Shown: piece after piece, positions 34,910 to 43,638 of the stretch | How the letters are laid out: each line of letters starts with the position of its first letter | Position numbering within the stretch: position 1 is the first letter of the stretch | NCBI GenBank assembly: GCA_002403855.1 | Contig: DHIO01000046.1 | Coordinates: 39,398-85,888, forward strand | Length of the DNA stretch: 46,491 bases | Direction: 5' to 3' | From: Acidimicrobiia bacterium UBA4744 | GTDB taxonomy: Bacteria; Actinomycetota; Acidimicrobiia; Spongiisociales; UBA4744 | Notes under the pieces: model-generated | Databases searched by the model: none | Seen by the model: only the letters and a program-made list of their open reading frames with translations | Told to the model about the DNA's origin: nothing | Translations under genes and position numbers: made by a program

Positions 34910-35884
34910 TCACGGCTCGACAAAGCCGCCCTCGCGACCTGCGGCCAGCACCATGTCGATGGGCGTGGTCGCCGGGCCGCCCAGCTCTTGGACGTACTGG
35001 TAACCGAAGCGCCCTTTGATGCAGAGATGCCCGGCAGTGACGGCGTGGTCCATCGGTGAGGTCACCTTTACGATGCGGTTGTCCTGCACCCAGAGCTCCA
35101 GATTGCAGCCAACCCCGCAGTACGAGCACACCGTCCGTGTTACCGTTTGAGCCTCCTCGTCCCAGAGACCGGCGTTGCGCAGCTCATACTCGCTGCGGAA
35201 GATCAGCGCCCCCGTCGGACACACGCCGATGCAGTTGCCGCAGTAGACGCATGCCGACGAGGTGAGATCGACGTCGAATTCCGTTGAGATCCGCGCATCA
35301 AAACCGCGCCCGGCTACCTGGATCGCAAAGGTGTTCTGCGCGTCCGGACCGCACGCTTCGACACACTTGTAGCAGAGAATGCACTTGCCGTAGTCACGGA
35401 CGAAGAGTTCGTCCTGGATTTTGGCTGGTTGCGCCACCGTTTCGGCCCAGCCCGGTTGAGGGACCTGATGATGGCCCGCCTGCCGGGCGTCCCGGGCTCC
35501 GGCCGGAGCAGCAGGCGCCGCCGGCCCGTATCGGGTGGGATCGACGTCGTAGAAGTCCATCCACTCCCGGGTCTCGGCGTCGACGAGGGAGAGATCCACC
35601 GACGAAGCGAGGAACTCGAAGACCACCTTGCGAGTGTGCCGGACTGGCTCACTATCCGTCGCAACCTCCATTCCCTCTTCGACGATCCGCGAACACGATG
35701 GGACGAGGGTGCGTGACCCGGTGACCTGGACCAGGCACACCCGGCAGGTGTTGACCGGTGTCAGGGTTTCCAAGTAGCAAAGGGTGGGTTGCGGCTTTCC
35801 CGCCGCCCGGCACGCCTGCAGGATGGAGGCTCCCCCCGGAACCGAGATGGCAGCACCGTCGACGGTGAGATGCACCTTCTTCAC
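34910..35884 (-). CDS. Fe-S N-terminal part of split formate dehydrogenase alpha
   Basis: A 324-residue protein corresponding to the N-terminal third of NAD-dependent formate dehydrogenase alpha subunits. The order is: a [2Fe-2S] ferredoxin domain (TLCYLETLTPVNTCRVCLVQ, then LVPSC), a NuoG-like middle, two [4Fe-4S] motifs (CILCYKCVEAC and CVYCGNCIGVCPTGAL), and finally VCSYCGVGCNLELWVQDN ... GHLCIKGRFGYQYV. The last block binds the cluster next to the molybdenum cofactor in intact enzymes. The chain then ends, while the catalytic part is encoded separately at the start of the operon. GTG 35884 overlaps the NuoEF-like stop as GTGA. The split makes it a required partner rather than a spare ferredoxin (inference). 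Confidence 0.88.
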   Translation of the reverse strand: MKKVHLTVDGAAISVPGGASILQACRAAGKPQPTLCYLETLTPVNTCRVCLVQVTGSRTLVPSCSRIVEEGMEVATDSEPVRHTRKVVFEFLASSVDLSLVDAETREWMDFYDVDPTRYGPAAPAAPAGARDARQAGHHQVPQPGWAETVAQPAKIQDELFVRDYGKCILCYKCVEACGPDAQNTFAIQVAGRGFDARISTEFDVDLTSSACVYCGNCIGVCPTGALIFRSEYELRNAGLWDEEAQTVTRTVCSYCGVGCNLELWVQDNRIVKVTSPMDHAVTAGHLCIKGRFGYQYVQELGGPATTPIDMVLAAGREGGFVEP

Positions 35885-37695
35885 GGACGGCCTCCGATCA
35901 AGCCGAGGGCGATCGCCGACCGGATGGCGTTGCCCGCCGTATGCCCGAGGCCGCAGATTGACCCCATCCGCATCGCTTCGTCGATCTCCGCCAGCAAGCC
36001 CAGATCGCTCGATGCCCCGTTGAGAGGCACCCCGCCGATCAGACGATGCAGCGCTTCCTCCTGGCGCACGGTGCCCACCCGGCAGGGCACGCATTGACCG
36101 CAGGACTCATCGCGGAAGAAGGCAGCGATCCGCAAAGCCAGGTCGTCGAAGTCGGTAGACACCCCGAACGGCATGACAACTGCGGTACCGAGGGACACCC
36201 CGACGGCATGGGTGTCCTCGAACGTCAACGGTAAGTCGAGCAGGTCGGGGCCGACGAACGAGCCGGAAACCCCCCCGAGCAGGATCGCCGCTATCTCCTC
36301 GAGCGGGCCGCCGGCCAGGTCGATCAGCTGACGGAGGGTCGTCCCAAAATCAACCTCGTAGACGCCCGGACGGGCAACGTCTCCCGACAAACAGAAGAGC
36401 TTGATCCCGGTCGAAGCGGCAGTTCCCCGGGAGGCGTACGCTGCGCCTCCTTCGAGCACGATCAGCGGCAGGTTGATCAAGGTCTCAACGTTGTTTATCG
36501 CAGTGGGGAGGCCAAACAATCCTGCTTCGGCCGGGTAGGGGGGCTTCTGGCGGGGCTCACCCCGGAAACCCTCGATGGAGTTGAACAGCGCAGTTTCCTC
36601 TCCGCAAATGTATGCCCCACCACCCATGCGGATTTCGATGTCGAAACTGAACCCGGAGCCGAGGACGTTGTCCCCCAGCAGTCCGGATTCTGTGGCCGTC
36701 CGGAGGGCACTCGCAACGTGGCGAGCTGCCCGGGGGTACTCGCCCCGGATGTAGAGAAAACCTCGACCGGCACCGATCGCATAGCCGGCAATCGTCATGG
36801 CTTCGACCAGGGAGAACGGATCGCCCTCCATAACGCCGCGGTCCTTGAAGGTACCCGGTTCGGCCTCGTCGGCGTTGCACACCAGCATTCGGTCCGGTCC
36901 TTGCCCGACTACGGCCTCCCATTTCGCACCGACCGGGAAAGCAGCACCACCCCGGCCCCGTATCCCGGCTCGCTTCACCTCCTCGATGAGTTCCTCCGGC
37001 CCCATCGTCAGCGCTTTGGTGAGCGCCGCATAGCCTCCGGTGGCCCGATATTCGTCGAGGCTGTAAGGATCGATGGTCCCCACCCGGCGCAGCAGTCGGA
37101 GTCGGTCTGAGCCAAGCTCGCTCTGCGGGACACCGTAGTGGCCGGGCTCCGGATCGATCGGGGTGGCCCCCTCCAGCACTTCGGCGACATCCTCGGCCGT
37201 CGCATTCCACAGGCTGGCGTCGTACTCCCCGGCCCGCTGAACCAGCACCGCCGGCGAACGATCGCATTGACCGAGGCACGGGCTGGGCACAACGTCGTCA
37301 CGCCCTGCCAGCGACTCGAGGAGCCTGAGGCTGCCGCGGGTTCGGCAGGAGACGTCCTCACAAACGTGAGCCATCCGAAGCGACTGCTGCTCCGTAGCCA
37401 GCAAAGCGTAGAAGGACGCGACCGCATAGACGTCGGCCGGAGGGACGGACAACCGCTCGGCCACATAGTTGAGAGCGCCGGGACTCACCCATCCGATCGC
37501 GCTCTGAACTGCCTGGAGGGCCGGAAGGAGGCGGTGACGGACCCCGACGGCATGGTGATGCCCGCCGAGGGCCACGTGGTAGTCGGCCGCCGCGCGTGCC
37601 CCGCCTGTCCATCCGGAGGGTGGACCACCCAGCAACCGGTCGACGGCAACTCTTTCGGGGGTGCTCGGGAATGCGGACGTGAAGTGAAGATCCAC
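35881..37695 (-). CDS. Fused NuoE-NuoF-like NADH-binding subunit of formate dehydrogenase
   Basis: A diaphorase subunit of about 604 residues. Residues about 35-175 are a NuoE-like thioredoxin fold with [2Fe-2S] cysteines in HVCEDVSCRTRG and SPCLGQCDRSPA. The rest is NuoF: GIRGRGGAAFPVGAKWEAV and CNADEAEPGTFKDR (FMN and NADH sites), GAYICGEETALFNSIEG, AINNVETLINLP, and the cluster motif ESCGQCVPCRVGT with a later Cys in SICGLG. It would pass electrons between the Fe-S chain and NAD. The frame is open to 37779, but GTG 37695 lies just after the catalytic gene's stop and is my choice; its ribosome-binding site is weak, so the start is uncertain. Confidence 0.9.
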   Translation of the reverse strand: MDLHFTSAFPSTPERVAVDRLLGGPPSGWTGGARAAADYHVALGGHHHAVGVRHRLLPALQAVQSAIGWVSPGALNYVAERLSVPPADVYAVASFYALLATEQQSLRMAHVCEDVSCRTRGSLRLLESLAGRDDVVPSPCLGQCDRSPAVLVQRAGEYDASLWNATAEDVAEVLEGATPIDPEPGHYGVPQSELGSDRLRLLRRVGTIDPYSLDEYRATGGYAALTKALTMGPEELIEEVKRAGIRGRGGAAFPVGAKWEAVVGQGPDRMLVCNADEAEPGTFKDRGVMEGDPFSLVEAMTIAGYAIGAGRGFLYIRGEYPRAARHVASALRTATESGLLGDNVLGSGFSFDIEIRMGGGAYICGEETALFNSIEGFRGEPRQKPPYPAEAGLFGLPTAINNVETLINLPLIVLEGGAAYASRGTAASTGIKLFCLSGDVARPGVYEVDFGTTLRQLIDLAGGPLEEIAAILLGGVSGSFVGPDLLDLPLTFEDTHAVGVSLGTAVVMPFGVSTDFDDLALRIAAFFRDESCGQCVPCRVGTVRQEEALHRLIGGVPLNGASSDLGLLAEIDEAMRMGSICGLGHTAGNAIRSAIALGLIGGRP

Positions 37696-37699
37696 TCTG

Positions 37700-39589
37700 T
37701 CAACCGGAGAACTCGACCGGTTCGATGCCGACTGCGGTCGCTTTGAACTCGGCAGTCCCTGCCAAGGGGTCCCAAGCATCGATGGTCAACAGGTTGGCGT
37801 CGGCCTCATCGGGATGGTGGATGGCCATGAAGGCGAGCCCCGGTCGGAGACTTCGATCAAAGGAGACCGGAACTTCGATCGCCCCCCGTCGCGAAGACAC
37901 TCTGACCTGATCGCCCTCCGTCAGACCCAACGCCGCACCATCCTCGGGCGATACCTCGATGATCCCTCCCACCCGGATCGGTGACGAGAAGCCTTCCGAC
38001 TGAACGCCCGTGTTGTAGGAGTCGAGTCTCCGGCCCGTCGTGAGCCGGATCGGGAACTCGTCGGTCAATTCGTCGACCGGAGGCACCCACTCCGTGGGAA
38101 TGAAGGGTACAGGTTCCCGAGGCAACGGATCCTCCCAAAGGTCCCCGTGAAGGAACTGGGTACCGGGATGCTCCAGGTCGGGACAGGGCCACTGAATCCC
38201 ACCTCGCTGGTCCAGTCGTTCGTACGACATGCCGGCATGCATCGGCGACAGGCCGCGCAGCTCGCCCCAGATCTCTTCTGCCGTCGGCATCCCCCAGCTG
38301 AACCCGAGGCGGTCGGCGAGCAGGGCGAGGATCTCGAGATCGTCCTTCGCTTCGCCGGGTGGCTCGAGCGCCCTGCGAACCCGCTGGACGCGGCGTTCGC
38401 TGGAGGTGACGGTGCCGTCGCCTTCGGCCCATGCCACTGCGGCGGGCAACACCACGTCGGCCATCTCGGCGGTCTTCGTCATGAAGATGTCCTGAACCAG
38501 CAGGAAGTCCAACCCGTCGAGCAGGCGCCGGGTTCGAGTTGCGTCTGCTTCGGACTGTGCGGGGTTTTCGCCGAGCACGAAGAGCGATCGGATCTCCCCC
38601 CGTTCCATCGCGTCGAACATCAGCGAGAGGTGCAGACCGGGATCCGCAGGCACGGTTGCGCCCCAGGCCGCCTCGAATTCCCCCCTGATCTCATCGTCGG
38701 CCACATCCTGGAATCCGGGCAGTTTGTTCGGCAACGCCCCCATGTCGCCGCCGCCCTGCACATTGTTCTGGCCGCGGATGGGGACCAGGCCGGCGCCGTA
38801 GCGGCCGACGTGCCCCGTCAACAGGGCGAGATTGATCAGAGCCAGGACATTGTCGGTGCCGTTGTGGTGCTCGGTGATACCCAACGTCCAACAGACCTGG
38901 GCGGTATCGGCGGTGGCATAGTCGTGGGCCAGGTTCTCGACGAAACGAGCAGGGACCCCGGTGACCTCTTCGGCACGTTCGAGCGTCCACTCGTCTACCG
39001 CTGCCGCGTACGCTTCAAAACCCTTAGTAGCACGTGCGATGAAGTTCCCGTCGGTCAGTTCGGAGACGATGATCTCGCGGCCGATCGCATTGGCGAGAGC
39101 GATGTCCGAACCCACGTCGATGCCGAGCCAGACATCGGCCCATTGCGCCGAGGTCGTGCGCCGAGGATCGACCGCGTACATCTTGGCGCCGTTGCGGACA
39201 CCTTTTAGAAGGTGATGAAAGAAGATCGGGTGGGCCTCGCGGGCGTTCGAGCCCCACAGCACGATCATGTCCGTCGTCTCGATCTCTTCGTACGAGGAGG
39301 TGCCGCCCGCTGCACCGAACACTGCCGCCAGACCGGCGACGCTGGGAGCGTGTCAAGTACGGTTGCAGCTGTCAATGTTGTTGCTGCTCATCACGACGCG
39401 GGCGAACTTCTGGGCCATGAAGTTCACTTCATTGGTGGCCTTGGAGCAGCTGAACATCCCGAAGGCCGCACCGCGCTGCGCCGCCAGGCCGGCGGCGGCA
39501 GCATCCAGGGCCTCGTCCCAGGTTGCCGGCTCCAGAGAGCCGTTGCGACGCACGTAGGGAGTAGTCAGCCGCGGTCGACGCCGTGCCAT
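37700..39589 (-). CDS. fdhA: Formate dehydrogenase catalytic subunit, selenocysteine-containing, lacking N-terminal Fe-S part
   Basis: Read through one in-frame UGA (39355-39353), this is a 629-residue molybdopterin oxidoreductase. Before the UGA it reads RPRLTTPYVRRNGSLEPATW and then FARVVMSSNNIDSCNRT. After it comes HAPSVAGLAAVFGAAGGTSS, then IVLWGSNAREAHPIFFHHLL and VDPRRT. Sec79 falls where FdhA enzymes carry Sec or Cys as a molybdenum ligand, followed by the catalytic His. Later motifs include RGQNNVQGGGDMGALPN and the C-terminal MopB dinucleotide-binding domain. The ATG at 39589 follows AGGAGG. The N-terminal Fe-S portion of a normal FdhA is missing here and is encoded by the last gene of the operon. 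Oxidation of formate or reduction of CO2 with NAD(H) is inferred. Confidence 0.92.
39324..39340 (-). promoter_or_regulatory. bSECIS hairpin of the formate dehydrogenase gene
   Basis: Downstream of the UGA, GUCGCC-GGUCU-GGCGGC forms a 6-bp stem (one U-G pair) with the GGUCU loop at +19 to +23 counted from the base after the UGA. As I recall, the E. coli fdhF SECIS has the same GGUCU at the same distance. Confidence 0.85.
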
Positions 39590-39847
39590 TCGATCACCTC
39601 CTCTCCGGTCCGCAGGCTACATGGCGCCGCCGTCTCGCGGGAAGGGTCGGGTCCGGCAAACCCGTTTGTGGGACGGTGATCGGGCTGCCTTGGACGGATC
39701 GATGGGTCCGCCCTCCGATTCCTTCCCACCCGATTTCTCCCTCCTGCCCTTCCCAAACGACAGATGAAGGTTCAAACTGGAGGTGGACGACGCGTTCACT
39801 CCTCGAAGCATCCAGACCCGGCATCCAGCCGGGAGGAAGGAGGAACC

Positions 39848-40342
39848 GTGCAAACAACCCCCCTCAAGGAGCGGGCACCCGCCCACGTGCCGGAACGGCC
39901 GAGGACGAGCCTGGTTCCCTGGATCATGGTTGCGGCGCTGGCCGTCATCCTTTTGACGGTCGGTGCGTGGTTTCTGGTTGATTACCTGACACCGACGGAC
40001 GCTGAAGCGATGCTGCGGGACTACGTGACCGACTGGGAACGGGGGAACTTCGCCGATCTGCCCGAATACTTTGGCCTCGGTGGGACGCTCATCAACGCCA
40101 CAACGGGCAGGTCTTTCGCCCCTGAGGATATTCAGGCCGAGATGGCCGGCCTGGCCGATGGCGCCACGGTGAACGTCCACAATCTCGTGGTCGGCAGTTC
40201 CGACCGGATCGCCACTGCGCAATTCGAGATCGCGCCTCAGGCCGGAGACATGCTGGACGGGGTCTCGACATGGGAGATCGTCGGAGGAGCCATACGGCAC
40301 CAGACCATCTCGTACGTGACGGTCTACGGACCGCAGGACTGA
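39848..40342 (+). CDS. Membrane-anchored protein with SnoaL/NTF2-like domain
   Basis: A 164-residue protein starting with GTG 39848 right after a strong AGGAGG. Residues about 22-46 form a single membrane helix (SLVPWIMVAALAVILLTVGAW). The remainder is an extracytoplasmic domain (TDAEAMLRDYVTDWERGNFADL to the end) with the alpha-beta pattern of NTF2/SnoaL-like folds. The function is unknown. It is divergent from the formate dehydrogenase operon, and the 258-bp spacer should contain both promoters; I could not fix them. Confidence 0.7.
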   Translation: MQTTPLKERAPAHVPERPRTSLVPWIMVAALAVILLTVGAWFLVDYLTPTDAEAMLRDYVTDWERGNFADLPEYFGLGGTLINATTGRSFAPEDIQAEMAGLADGATVNVHNLVVGSSDRIATAQFEIAPQAGDMLDGVSTWEIVGGAIRHQTISYVTVYGPQD

Positions 40343-40775
40343 GACCGAGCGGGCGACGACCTCTCCGAAGAAACCGGAATTACCTCCGCCCTTGAGGCTT
40401 CTGCCCGACCGCCCAACCGGGGCGTTATCACCGTCGCAACCGCTCTGGGAAACGTTGCGCCGACTCAGCCTGGGCAGGCAAGCTCTGCCGACAAGTCGTC
40501 GTCACCTAGTCGGGTGAGCCGGCAGTAGCCGAGCGGCGGTGATCGAGTTGACCTCTAGCGATGTGCACCTTGCGATGTACCGACCCGCCCCCGACGGGGA
40601 CAAAGGTTGTCCGGGCCGCCCGTGTGAGCGGGCGTTCGACGCGGATATCGAGCGTGGAGGTGTCTGACAAGGAGGCATTTTCGACAACGACACCTTGCAC
40701 TCGCCGGAACACTTCCGTCCCTCACTTAGAAAGGTGCGGCACAGTCGCACCAGGACGGTGAGAGTCCTCAGACCG
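40343..40775. other. 433-bp stretch without a convincing gene
   Basis: Several short open frames exist on the minus strand (for example 40506-40712, 68 codons), but none has a recognisable motif or a clear start signal. I see no RNA gene or transposon end. A small GCG-TTCGA-CGC hairpin near 40.63 kb was considered and not called. Confidence 0.5.
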
Positions 40776-41309
40776 TTACTGGGGCGCTCCGCTGGAGACA
40801 GGGATCTTGCTCTCAGTGGCGGGAACTGATCCGCGCTCGGCGCCACTTCCCGAGAACTCGACCTCGACCGCCGCCGCCACCTCCCAACACACCAGCGTCA
40901 GCACTGCAACAAGCCAGGTAGCCACAGCCGTACCCTCCAGGGCCCATGGGAGAACGATCACCACCACCCCGGAAACCGCGAACAGCAGAACCACCAGCGT
41001 CCCAACTCCATCGCCGACTCGACGACCTCCCCCGAAGTAGCTGGGCGCACCTTCTCTCCGGTATCGATTCCGAGCCTGCTCCATCATCTCCGGGCCGTAC
41101 CGTTGCACAGCCCAGACCGACGAGGGCCGTGCGATTCTCACCGCACCCACCAAAGCGAACAGCCACAATCCCGGAATCACCAATCCCACCAAGCCGAGAG
41201 CAGCGAACCGGCCTTTGCCCTTCCGGTCACAGACGGTTACCACCCACACGGCCACGGCCACCGTCCAGCCTCCGACAATGCTCAAGGCAACAAGGTCTGT
41301 GAGGTTCAC
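40776..41309 (-). CDS. Hypothetical membrane protein, four helices
   Basis: A 177-residue protein from GTG 41309, preceded by AGGAGG. Two hydrophobic helices lie at the N-terminus (about 7-27 and 36-58). A charged cytosolic stretch with AVQRYGPEMMEQARNRYRREG follows, then two more helices (about 101-145). The tail is Ser/Pro-rich. I do not recognise the family, and no neighbour suggests a function. Confidence 0.65.
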   Translation of the reverse strand: MNLTDLVALSIVGGWTVAVAVWVVTVCDRKGKGRFAALGLVGLVIPGLWLFALVGAVRIARPSSVWAVQRYGPEMMEQARNRYRREGAPSYFGGGRRVGDGVGTLVVLLFAVSGVVVIVLPWALEGTAVATWLVAVLTLVCWEVAAAVEVEFSGSGAERGSVPATESKIPVSSGAPQ

Positions 41310-41692
41310 TACCTGCCTCCTCCGCCGCGGCCGGGGTATCTACAAACCCTCGGGGACCATCCTATTGTCTTCAACGACGGCATCAGCCGTCGAGAGTTGC
41401 CAGATCCGTACCTGTAGCATCCAACCGGCGTGGGCAACGATCGTGGCCGCCCGGAGTTTCAACCTGAAGACCCGTCTGAAGGCAGGCGCGTGCCGGCCGA
41501 GGAAGCCGACGGTCCTCTCGCCAGTGGTCCCTGCCGCCACCCGGTGAGTAGCCCCGTGCTCCGACGAGCCGTCATTTCGTCGGAGCCGTCTCCCTCCGCC
41601 TAGGGTTTCTACTGGCACAAGTTCCCGATCGGATGTATCCGGTTGGCACGGACTACATTCAGGGTGAGGCCATCGCAAAGGAGGAAGGGCGT
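41310..41692. other. 383-bp stretch without a convincing gene
   Basis: Open frames on both strands lack start signals and known motifs. The part just before 41693 carries an AAAGGAGGAAG ribosome-binding site for the next gene. Confidence 0.5.
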
Positions 41693-41965
41693 ATGAAGAG
41701 GCTCATCAAGTTGGGGCTGTTTGCAGCATTCGTTGCCGGGATCGTCAAGCTCGTGGAGACTCAGAAGGCTGAATGGCAAGGGCTGACCGAACCAGAGATC
41801 CGCACCAAACTCCACTCCAAGCTCGATGACAAGATGCCCAGCGAGAAGGTCGATCAGTTCGGCGACAAGATCATCGAGACGATGCGTCAGCGGGGAGCCC
41901 TCGAAGAGGAAGCCGCAGAGGAAGCCGCCGAAGAAGCCGCCGAAGAAGCCGCCGAAGAAGCCTGA
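41693..41965 (+). CDS. Small membrane-anchored protein with EEAA tail
   Basis: A 90-residue protein with an N-terminal hydrophobic helix (LIKLGLFAAFVAGIVKLV). An amphipathic region with LTEPEIRTKLHSKLDDKMPSEK follows, and the C-terminus is made only of EEAA repeats. The ATG follows a strong AGGAGG. I do not recognise the family. The repeated tail should be a highly acidic, alanine-rich helix and is likely to vary in length between strains. Confidence 0.7.
   Translation: MKRLIKLGLFAAFVAGIVKLVETQKAEWQGLTEPEIRTKLHSKLDDKMPSEKVDQFGDKIIETMRQRGALEEEAAEEAAEEAAEEAAEEA
41909..41962 (+). repeat. 12-bp tandem repeat coding EEAA
   Basis: The unit GAAGCCGCCGAA is repeated about four and a half times, the first copy imperfect, directly before the stop codon. 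Replication slippage would change the protein by four residues at a time. Confidence 0.9.
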
Positions 41966-42242
41966 GGGACGAATAGGGAGCCGGGTCGACACTCCACGAT
42001 CTCCGGCATTCTTCTGCGGCCCTGCTCAGAGGGCCAACATCCGAGGGTGAGGGAGTCATGCCTCGATCCGCTGGACACCTATGGACACGTGATTCCCCGG
42101 ATTCGATGAGGTGATAGCCCATCTTTGACGTATCCGTCGGTACGGTCGGAGGCTTCGGGCACCCTCAGATAACCGATCTTGAGACGGCCAAGCCTCCTGC
42201 AGCAGAGGATTCTTCTTGAATCCCGGCTTGCCGGTGAGATGC

Positions 42243-42401
42243 CGGCCACGACGGCAGCCGGCGGTATCTGGTGGTCGGGACGGATTCGACACCGAGCACC
42301 CCTCCCACATGGTTCACCACCGCTGCTACGCGCACATCGGCGCGGGTGTCGACCCCACCGATCAAAGCCTCCGGGTTGGTTCCTTCCATGACATATGCCA
42401 T
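42243..42401 (-). pseudogene. Remnant of an IS110-family transposase N-terminus
   Basis: About 53 codons read MEGTNPEALIGGVDTRADVR, then VAAVVNHVGGVLGVESVPTT and RYRRLPSW. This follows the DEDD-type IS110 start (VGVDTHxDxHVAAVVDxxGxVLGxxxFPTTxxGYxxLxxW), including the first catalytic Asp. Two residues after PTT seem deleted, and the rest of the transposase is absent. No IS ends were identified. Assignment is by eye. Confidence 0.5.
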
Positions 42402-42634
42402 CTCTCCTCACCGACGGACTGGGGTGGCACGCACTTGCCGGGGAGCTTGACTCAGAGACTCCGGATCCGGTTCCAGCAGATCCGGCAAGGTTTCCCCGCC
42501 CGACCGGTGAGTGCCTGATTGATGCCCGCCGGCGAATCGTTCGAAGGACAACCCACAGGGTGCCAGGCGGTCCGCCAGCCAAGCCGAACCCCGGAAAACA
42601 AACCAGCCGTAGAAGCCAGGATGACCGCCGCCGC

Positions 42635-42658
42635 CGCTCGGGCCTGCCGGTTCTGGGC
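42635..42658 (+). repeat. 24-nt direct repeat, copy 1
   Basis: A 24-nt sequence beginning CGCTCGGGCCTG and ending GTTCTGGGC is repeated exactly, in the same orientation, at 44766-44789. The two copies enclose about 2.1 kb with both MerB-like genes. The flanks are unrelated. Confidence 0.85.
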
Positions 42659-42729
42659 GGTGGGCGGCTTGGATCGCCCTGGCGGAGTAAGTTCGGAGGC
42701 ATTGATCCACCGGCAAGAGAGGGATGGCC

Positions 42730-43446
42730 ATGGGAGTAACAGCTGAGGTGAAGCGCGCCTATCTGGACACGATGTTTCACTTCGTTGACACGGGCAGGGC
42801 ACCGCACTACACGGAGTTATCTCGGAGTACGGGCGTCTCACCCGATGAGGCTCTGGAGATTCAGAAGGCCGCAGCCGACGCCGGGGTGGGAAGTTGGTTT
42901 TTGGAGGGGACGGACCTGGTCGAGTGTTGGGCACCCTTCAGCAACATCCCCACTAACGACTTCGTCTCCATTGACGGTTCTCAACGGTGGTACGGCCAAT
43001 GTGGACTAGAGGCACTTGCTGTCACCTGGGTTGTCCCGGACCGGGAGGTTCGGGTGGAGTCGACGTGTCTCGATTGTGGTGACGTGGTGACGGTGGTTCA
43101 GCTCAACGGCGAGGTGCTCACAGTCGACCCACCGGAGGCGGTTGGCCACATGAACGAGCCGTTTTCTAGTGCGGACTGGTCGACCAAGGCGAGCTTCATA
43201 TGAGACAGCATGAATCTCTTCCGGTCGGAAGAGCATGCAACCACATGGTCGTCGTACAAACCGGATTCGCATCAGTCGATCATGCCCATAGCCGACTGGG
43301 CGTATGTGATGGGAGCCGCCGTGTTCAGCAGACGGCTTGAAGCCGACTACCTGGACCACATCAACCACGACACTCTTGAGCACTTGGACGATTTCTTTGA
43401 GCGGCTCGCCGACTTTGGCCGATCGGGCGGCTTCTGGAAAGACTGA
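42730..43446 (+). CDS. MerB-like protein with in-frame UGA (predicted selenoprotein A)
   Basis: Read through a UGA at 43201-43203, this is a 238-residue protein of the alkylmercury-lyase (MerB) superfamily. The N-terminal 65 residues look like a winged helix (HYTELSRSTGVSPDEALEI). Then come CWAPFSNIPTNDF and RWYGQCGLEAL, with Cys91 matching catalytic Cys96 of MerB and Glu94 in place of Asp99. A CLDCG pair follows. Sec158 lies in SFI-U-DSMNLFRSEEH, aligned with MerB Cys159. The C-terminus ends SGGFWKD. A hairpin with a GGUC loop follows the UGA. The ATG at 42730 has GAGAGGG upstream; 42724 is an alternative. Cleavage of carbon-mercury or other carbon-metal bonds is possible but unproven. Confidence 0.85.
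43208..43238 (+). promoter_or_regulatory. bSECIS hairpin of MerB-like gene A
   Basis: CUCUUCC-GGUC-GGAAGAG (43216-43233) is a perfect 7-bp stem with the GGUC loop at +20 to +23 after the UGA. Below a 3-nt bulge (43213-43215), GCAUG (43208-43212) pairs with CAUGC (43234-43238), extending it to 12 bp. Confidence 0.88.
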
Positions 43447-43638
43447 CGGGATACCGGCCGGCCCCTGGTTCGGTCCGAGTCAGCGTACCCACCGGCTGTG
43501 ATCTCCATGGGTAAGCGCAACACCGGTCGGCGAGAGTTGGGGCTCTCGTCGAAGAGGTTGCATGAATCAGCGATCCACGCAGGGAAGCTCTCGGCTGGAT
43601 GGTTCTCTAGATTGGGGTGCAGGAGAAGGGAGATCGCC

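Larger units (their letters stand above)
41966..42729. other. 764-bp decayed region
   Basis: No intact gene is supported here. It contains the IS110-type remnant (42243-42401) and the first copy of a 24-nt direct repeat (42635-42658), and ends with a GAGAGGG ribosome-binding site before the first MerB-like gene. The mix of fragments suggests an old insertion site. Confidence 0.55.

Noticed and set aside
39353..39589. A separate 78-codon gene before a truncated formate dehydrogenase
   Set aside because: The two parts are one frame across a UGA at the known Sec position, with a SECIS hairpin after it.
40502..40846. Minus-strand open frames in the 40.3-40.8 kb gap
   Set aside because: No family resemblance and no start signal; kept only as a non-coding stretch.
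43201..43203. UGA as an ordinary nonsense mutation in a dying MerB-like gene
   Set aside because: The second MerB-like gene has UGA at the same aligned column, both have GGUC-loop hairpins at the same distance, and the downstream parts are not decayed.
43210..43446. A separate 78-codon gene starting at ATG 43210
   Set aside because: It is in phase with the preceding frame across one UGA, lacks a ribosome-binding site, and encodes the missing C-terminus of the MerB-like protein.
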